A DNA stretch of 31,988 nt. Origin: a virus. This document shows positions 28,884-31,988 of this stretch, piece after piece (positions within the stretch are counted from its first letter, which is position 1; each line of letters opens with the position of its first letter). Below the pieces are notes generated by a model that saw only the letters and a program-made list of their open reading frames with translations, was not told the origin of the DNA and made no database searches. The stretch spans positions 1-31,988 of the IMG/VR virus record IMGVR_UViG_3300048687_000051. One strand, written 5' to 3'. The translations under genes were made by a program, and so were the position numbers.

Positions 28884-29462
28884 TTGTACGAGGATAACCG
28901 CGTCCACATCTGGGGCCCCGACACCCAGGCCCGTCCATTGGACCCCGAGAACCTCACTGCCGCCGGGCGTCTGATCGACAGGGACGACCCCGCCCTGACC
29001 GAGATCCTTCAGGCGTTTGGCAGCATCGCCGGCCAGTTGGGGAATCTCGCCGAACCCGACGAAGACACGGTGCGCATGGCCATCCGACTCGGCCGAGCCC
29101 GCTACCTGCGCATGCAGGAGGGCACCGAACCGCCACGAGGCACCTCTGCCCGCGAACGCACCAACGGCTGGATCTACTACATCCGCCGCGGCGCCATGGT
29201 CAAGATCGGCACGACCGTAGACCTGTACAAGCGCATGGCGGCTCTCCTGCCGGAAGAAGTGCTCGCCATCGAGCCAGGAAGCCACGCCAAGGAAGCAGAG
29301 CTCCACCGCAGTTTCCGTACTCTCCGCGTCCCTGGACAGCGCGAGTGGTTCTACGCTGGCAGCGAGCTCCAAGCGCACATTAAGCGCGTCCGCGACTGCA
29401 ACGTGCCTCCGCCGGCCGATCTGCCGACCCTCCCGTCTGCAGCTGGCATCCTGGACGAGTGA
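28884..29462 (+). CDS. GIY-YIG superfamily (T5orf172-like) protein
   Basis: From TTG 28884 the protein has 192 residues, with AGAGGAG (28871-28877) 6 bases upstream. ATG 28815 would add 23 residues but has no ribosome site and runs through a hairpin, so it was not chosen. Residues about 95-165 show GWIYYIRRGAMVKIGTTVDL, RMAALLP, E..LHRSFRTLRV and WFYAGSEL, the T5orf172/MUG113 form of GIY-YIG. Such domains are nucleases or DNA-interacting parts of mobile elements. The N-terminal half has a helical segment (LTEILQAFGSIAGQLGNL) of unknown use. The nuclease function is inferred, not shown. The stop overlaps the next start. Confidence 0.75.
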   Translation: MYEDNRVHIWGPDTQARPLDPENLTAAGRLIDRDDPALTEILQAFGSIAGQLGNLAEPDEDTVRMAIRLGRARYLRMQEGTEPPRGTSARERTNGWIYYIRRGAMVKIGTTVDLYKRMAALLPEEVLAIEPGSHAKEAELHRSFRTLRVPGQREWFYAGSELQAHIKRVRDCNVPPPADLPTLPSAAGILDE

Positions 29463-29635
29463 GCAGACTCGTTGACACCGCCGCCGCCCAGCTCGGCATG
29501 AACGTGAAGCCCGCGACCATGCGGAAGTGGCTGGAGCGCGGCAAGCTGACGAAACACGGCCACGACTACTACGGGCGGGCCATCGTCGACCTCGACGAAA
29601 TCGAGAAGATCCTCGCCGCATGCCAGGCCGCTTGA
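29459..29635 (+). CDS. Excisionase-like MerR/HTH_17 protein
   Basis: The 58-residue product starts at GTG 29459 in a GTGA overlap with the previous gene. The pattern DTAAAQLGMNVKPATMRKWLERGKL, then GRAIVDLDEIEKILAA, is the winged-helix form of excisionase and HTH_17 proteins, with an N-terminal recognition helix around residues 18-26. In Streptomyces integrative elements Xis of this type binds near attP and steers excision, but there with tyrosine integrases. With a serine integrase it could be a directionality factor or a plain regulator. It is the last + strand gene of this block. Confidence 0.7.
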   Translation: MSRLVDTAAAQLGMNVKPATMRKWLERGKLTKHGHDYYGRAIVDLDEIEKILAACQAA

Positions 29636-29671
29636 ATGATCAACGAGGCCGTGTCACACTGACTCCGAACC

Positions 29672-29689
29672 CGTATGTCCAGACATACG
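29672..29689. promoter_or_regulatory. Perfect 18-bp palindrome
   Basis: CGTATGTC (29672-29679) and GACATACG (29682-29689) are exact inverses around CA. It lies between the excisionase-like gene and the following terminator, so it could be a protein-binding site. The DNA here is less GC-rich than average. Confidence 0.65.
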
Positions 29690-29704
29690 CACAAGAGCTT
29701 AGAA

Positions 29705-29729
29705 GGCCCCAGCCGATTCGGCTGGGGCC
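29705..29729. terminator. Two-way terminator
   Basis: GGCCCCAGCCG (29705-29715) pairs with CGGCTGGGGCC (29719-29729) around ATT. It lies between the + strand excisionase-like gene and the - strand membrane gene, whose stop is only 12 bases away. Confidence 0.8.
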
Positions 29730-29741
29730 CCGTACTCGAAG

Positions 29742-30350
29742 TCAGCTGGTCTCTGACACCTTCCCCGGCCGGAAGTGCTCCAAGTTAGAGCGGGCAGCCT
29801 TGGCCCACTCCTGAATGCCCTTCTCAAGCTCAGACGTCCGTCTCCTCGCCTCCGTGAAGTACTCGGACTGGCCAGGAGCCGGCGCAAAGACCGTATCCAG
29901 GTACAGCGCGGCGTCGTCGGCAGCGAAACGAGCTTGCTTCATCAAGGCGAACGCCGCAGTAACCTCCACCTCCTCAAGGTGCAGGTGCCAGGCAGACCCC
30001 TGGTTCCACACCGCCTTGACGCTCTCCTTCATGGCCAAGTCTGCGTCCTGTAGTTCCGCACCCGCCACGCTCCCGGTGGATTCCTCCGCCATGGCACCCA
30101 CGATCAAAGCGTTATCGATGGTCATGTGCGCTGCGCCAATGAGGGCGAGGAAGGCAGAGTAGGCGTCACTCTTGGCCTGCCAGACGGACACCCCCACCTG
30201 CATCTCCGTCTCAGCCTTCACGCCTGCGAGGGCAGCATCAACGAGCCCCCGACTCGCCCTGTGCGATGAGTAGAGGCCCGCCAACGCGGTAACAACAACG
30301 CCGCAAACCCCAATTCCAGCAGCCCAGACGGCCGCATCCCCCTGATTCAT
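29742..30350 (-). CDS. Membrane-anchored accessory protein
   Basis: The 202-residue product starts at an ATG at 30350 (- strand) with AGGA upstream. It has one membrane segment (VWAAGIGVCGVVVTALAGLY, residues about 8-27) and a long helical soluble part (QAKSDAYSAFLALIGAAHM to the end), rich in Ala/Glu. It is transcribed opposite to all neighbours and has lower GC than most of the window, both common in moron genes carried by prophages. Superinfection exclusion or a lysogen trait is possible. No domain is recognised. An upstream in-frame start would add 50 residues of poor quality and was not chosen. Confidence 0.65.
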   Translation of the reverse strand: MNQGDAAVWAAGIGVCGVVVTALAGLYSSHRASRGLVDAALAGVKAETEMQVGVSVWQAKSDAYSAFLALIGAAHMTIDNALIVGAMAEESTGSVAGAELQDADLAMKESVKAVWNQGSAWHLHLEEVEVTAAFALMKQARFAADDAALYLDTVFAPAPGQSEYFTEARRRTSELEKGIQEWAKAARSNLEHFRPGKVSETS

Positions 30351-30472
30351 AGCCGGATCCTGCCACCCAACCCCCACCCTGGGTAGACCGCCGGGGCCTT
30401 CGCCATATCCCGGACGCGAACACCCCTCCTGCCCGATGATGTCCCCTTCACCACTCAGTCCCAGGGGGGACC
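30351..30472. promoter_or_regulatory. Divergent promoter gap
   Basis: This 122-base gap lies between two divergent accessory genes and must hold promoters for both. No convincing -35/-10 pair was seen. A CCCAGGGG-type ribosome site for the rightward gene lies at 30461-30470. Confidence 0.5.
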
Positions 30473-31057
30473 ATGCGCACCCGCACCACCACCGCCGCAC
30501 TCATCACCGCCGGCCTGCTCGCCACGCTCACCGCATGCGGCAGCAGCGACGACGCCAAGGTGACGAAGAGCGACGCCACACCCGAAGCAGCGGCCACCAG
30601 CGCGGCACCCGAGCCGACACCGACGCAGCAAACGACCTTCGCTGTCGGCGAGACCGCAGACGTCGACGACACCGAGAACGGCGTCAAGTTCAGCGCAACA
30701 GTGATCGCCTACACCCAGCCGGTGAAGGGCCCGCAGCCGCCCACTCCTGAGCTCGGCGGTAACGCCTGGGCAACCGCCGAGATCAAGGTCTGCAACGTAG
30801 AGGGCGCCACCTTCACCGTCAGCCAGTTCCCGTGGTCACTCGCCTACGAGGACGGCACCCGAATGGAAGTCACCGGCCTCAACGGGGGCGACCTCCCGAA
30901 GCCCGAGTTCCCCACGAACGACGCCTCCGTGAAGGCCGGCGACTGCGTGCGCGGCAAGATCCCGTACCCGGTCACGGGAGACACACGGCCCGAACGGATC
31001 GTGTACGCGCCCCAGTCGATGGCCGAGCCGCTGGAGTGGACCGTGCCAGCCCAGTGA
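30473..31057 (+). CDS. Lipoprotein with DUF4352-like domain
   Basis: The 194-residue product starts at ATG 30473 behind AGGGGGG. It has a lipoprotein signal: a basic start (MRTRTTTAALITAGLLATL) and lipobox LTAC with C22 as the lipid site. After an Ala/Thr/Pro-rich spacer (about 23-54) lies a beta-rich domain (VKFSATVIAYTQPVKG, then WATAEIKVCNVEGATFTVSQ) like DUF4352 folds of extracellular lipoproteins. It is surface-exposed on the host. Phage lipoproteins often block infection by related phages or alter the cell surface. This gene has a separate promoter from the - strand gene, so it may be expressed in lysogens. Confidence 0.75.
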   Translation: MRTRTTTAALITAGLLATLTACGSSDDAKVTKSDATPEAAATSAAPEPTPTQQTTFAVGETADVDDTENGVKFSATVIAYTQPVKGPQPPTPELGGNAWATAEIKVCNVEGATFTVSQFPWSLAYEDGTRMEVTGLNGGDLPKPEFPTNDASVKAGDCVRGKIPYPVTGDTRPERIVYAPQSMAEPLEWTVPAQ

Positions 31058-31072
31058 CAGGAGGTGGCGCCC

Positions 31073-31348
31073 GTGGCCGGCAACCCCCGCAACGGGCGCC
31101 CCTACCGCCGCCTCGTCACCCAGCAACGCGGCTACGGCCTCCCCTGCTGGCTCTGCGGCCACGCCATCGGCTACCAGCTCGACGCCCGACACCCGCTCAG
31201 CTTCACCCTCGACCACCTCGTCCCCCTCAGCCGCGGCGGCAGCCTCCTCGACCCCGCCAACGCCCGCTCAGCGCACCGCCGGTGCAACAGCGCCCGAGGC
31301 AACCGCACCGAGCGCAGAGCCGCCACCAAGACCTCATGGAAGTGGTGA
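31073..31348 (+). CDS. HNH endonuclease near the packaging end
   Basis: The 91-residue product starts at GTG 31073 with GGAGG (31060-31064); GTG 31064 would overlap the ribosome site. It has CWLCG, then LDHLVPLSRGG, N in DPANARSAH and HRRCNSARGNR, the full HNH motif with two zinc knuckles. Small HNH proteins beside terminase genes aid cos cleavage in HK97-type packaging. That fits the location at the end of the window, before terS. The enzyme cuts DNA with a single metal ion. Confidence 0.9.
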   Translation: MAGNPRNGRPYRRLVTQQRGYGLPCWLCGHAIGYQLDARHPLSFTLDHLVPLSRGGSLLDPANARSAHRRCNSARGNRTERRAATKTSWKW

Positions 31349-31350
31349 CC

Positions 31351-31434
31351 ATGACGCAGAAGACCACGCTCACGCCCAGGCGGACGCCCGTCCCGCCACC
31401 GCCACCGCCACCGAAGTGCCCATGCTGTACGTAA
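31351..31434 (+). CDS. Possible 27-residue Pro-rich peptide
   Basis: ATG 31351 opens 27 codons that end at TAA 31434, overlapping the kinase start. The product has a run of seven Pro and ends PKCPCCT. The only ribosome-like sequence is GGAAG. It may be a real leader peptide coupling HNH and kinase translation, or chance. Confidence 0.25.
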   Translation: MTQKTTLTPRRTPVPPPPPPPKCPCCT

Positions 31435-31859
31435 TCACCGGCCCCCCGGCCGCCGGGAAGTCCTCGTACATCAAGGCGCGCGCCAAGGCGTCGGACATCG
31501 TCATCGACCTCGACCTCATGGCCCAAGCCATGGCCGGCCCCGGAGCAGACCACCACGCGCACGGCGACGTCCTCATGAAGGTCGTGCACCGAGCCCGGTT
31601 CGCCGCCCTCACCGAGGCCTACCAGCACCTCGACACCACCGACGTCTACGTCATCCACACCCAGCCCAGCACCAAGGCCATGGCCAAGTACAAGCGACTC
31701 AAGGCACGCATCGTGGTCGTCGACCCAGGCCAGGCCATCGTGATGAAGCGCATCGAGACCATGCGGCAGCCCGGCATGAAGGCCGTGGCCACCCGCTGGT
31801 ACCGGGCACGCCGGCAGCAGCCACACGGAGCGATGCCCCAGGGCTCGTGGGAGTGGTGA
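31416..31859 (+). CDS. P-loop kinase / AAA-type ATPase
   Basis: The 147-residue product starts at GTG 31416 or ATG 31422; neither has a clear ribosome site, so it may depend on translation from upstream. Walker A is GPPAAGKSSY near residues 9-18; a second acidic group VIDLDLMAQAM may bind metal; a late basic helix (TRWYRARRQQ) follows. The pattern fits polynucleotide or zeta-toxin-like P-loop kinases. Similar genes lie beside HNH and terminase genes in Streptomyces phages and may work on DNA ends or nucleotides. The exact substrate is unknown. Confidence 0.75.
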   Translation: MPMLYVITGPPAAGKSSYIKARAKASDIVIDLDLMAQAMAGPGADHHAHGDVLMKVVHRARFAALTEAYQHLDTTDVYVIHTQPSTKAMAKYKRLKARIVVVDPGQAIVMKRIETMRQPGMKAVATRWYRARRQQPHGAMPQGSWEW

Positions 31860-31988
31860 CCCGACGGCACCCCAGGTGAGCACCCCCGGCGCCCCCCCCT
31901 GGCGGGCGTCCGCCGGCGCCGACCGACCGGCCCCGATCATGATCGATCCGGGTGGTCGACCCATTCTTTTCGTGGAGGACCGGGCGAC
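31860..31988. other. Gap before terminase, possible cos region
   Basis: This 129-base end contains a C8 run, GGCGCC twice (near 31888 and 31915), an inverted GATCATGATC (about 31936-31945) and a final ribosome-like GTGGAGGA (about 31972-31979) just before the window ends, so a gene, likely terS, starts past the end. cos sites of HNH phages lie here. The exact cut cannot be told. Confidence 0.45.

Overview
The window is about 70% GC, uses many GTG starts, has dense ATGA/GTGA stop-start overlaps and strong third-position GC. These traits point to a high-GC actinomycete, most likely Streptomyces. The content is that of a temperate long-tailed (siphovirus-type) Streptomyces phage whose early half is built largely from genes typical of actinomycete integrative-conjugative elements and plasmids. 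No rRNA, tRNA, insertion sequence or CRISPR array was seen.

Layout. (1) 1-10425: the end of the head genes and the whole tail cassette on the + strand. It runs through a small head protein, head-tail connector, tail terminator, tail tube, an HK97 gp10-like protein, tail assembly chaperones with a -1 frameshift site (CCCAAAA at 3517-3523), an 1099-residue tape measure, a large LamG-bearing minor tail protein and two further minor tail proteins, closed by a rho-independent terminator at 10444-10471. (2) 10490-12324: lysis cassette with an amidase endolysin, a two-segment holin candidate, a four-segment membrane protein and a membrane-anchored coiled-coil protein. (3) 12383-14890: a stand-alone GntR regulator on the - strand, two small Cys/His proteins, a double terminator, a 213-base gap likely to hold attP, and a large serine integrase. 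(4) 14917-16001: a genetic switch of divergent repressor and Cro-like genes with six TCAACG half-sites between and within them. (5) 15998-19312: early operon with a prim-pol and a RecA-fold helicase, followed by an iteron-like array and a 20-bp inverted repeat that looks like a replication origin. (6) 19313-22706: small early genes, an SSB, zinc-ribbon and HTH proteins, and a sigma-like protein with region 2 only. (7) 22703-29635: a plasmid-transfer-like block with a DUF6907-type protein, a DUF2637/SpdB2-type membrane protein, several very small proteins, a TraB/FtsK-type DNA translocase followed by a CTAG-rich repeat cluster (possible clt), a half-DnaJ zinc protein, a GIY-YIG (T5orf172-like) protein and an excisionase-like HTH protein. 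(8) 29742-31057: two divergent accessory (moron-type) genes, a membrane protein and a lipoprotein. (9) 31073-31988: an HNH endonuclease, a P-loop kinase and a GC-rich tail that probably holds the packaging end (cos) before the terminase genes.

How it fits together. Repressor, Cro-like protein and integrase choose between lysogeny and growth. Prim-pol, helicase, SSB and the repeat region replicate the DNA in a plasmid-like way, and no phage-type DNA polymerase is visible. The tail and lysis genes act late. The TraB/SpdB block is the odd part: in mycelial hosts such proteins move double-stranded DNA between hyphal compartments, which suggests a phage that may spread in two ways. The lysis-to-integrase junction is intact, so the sequence has the order of a virion or episome and not that of a prophage integrated at a site between those genes.
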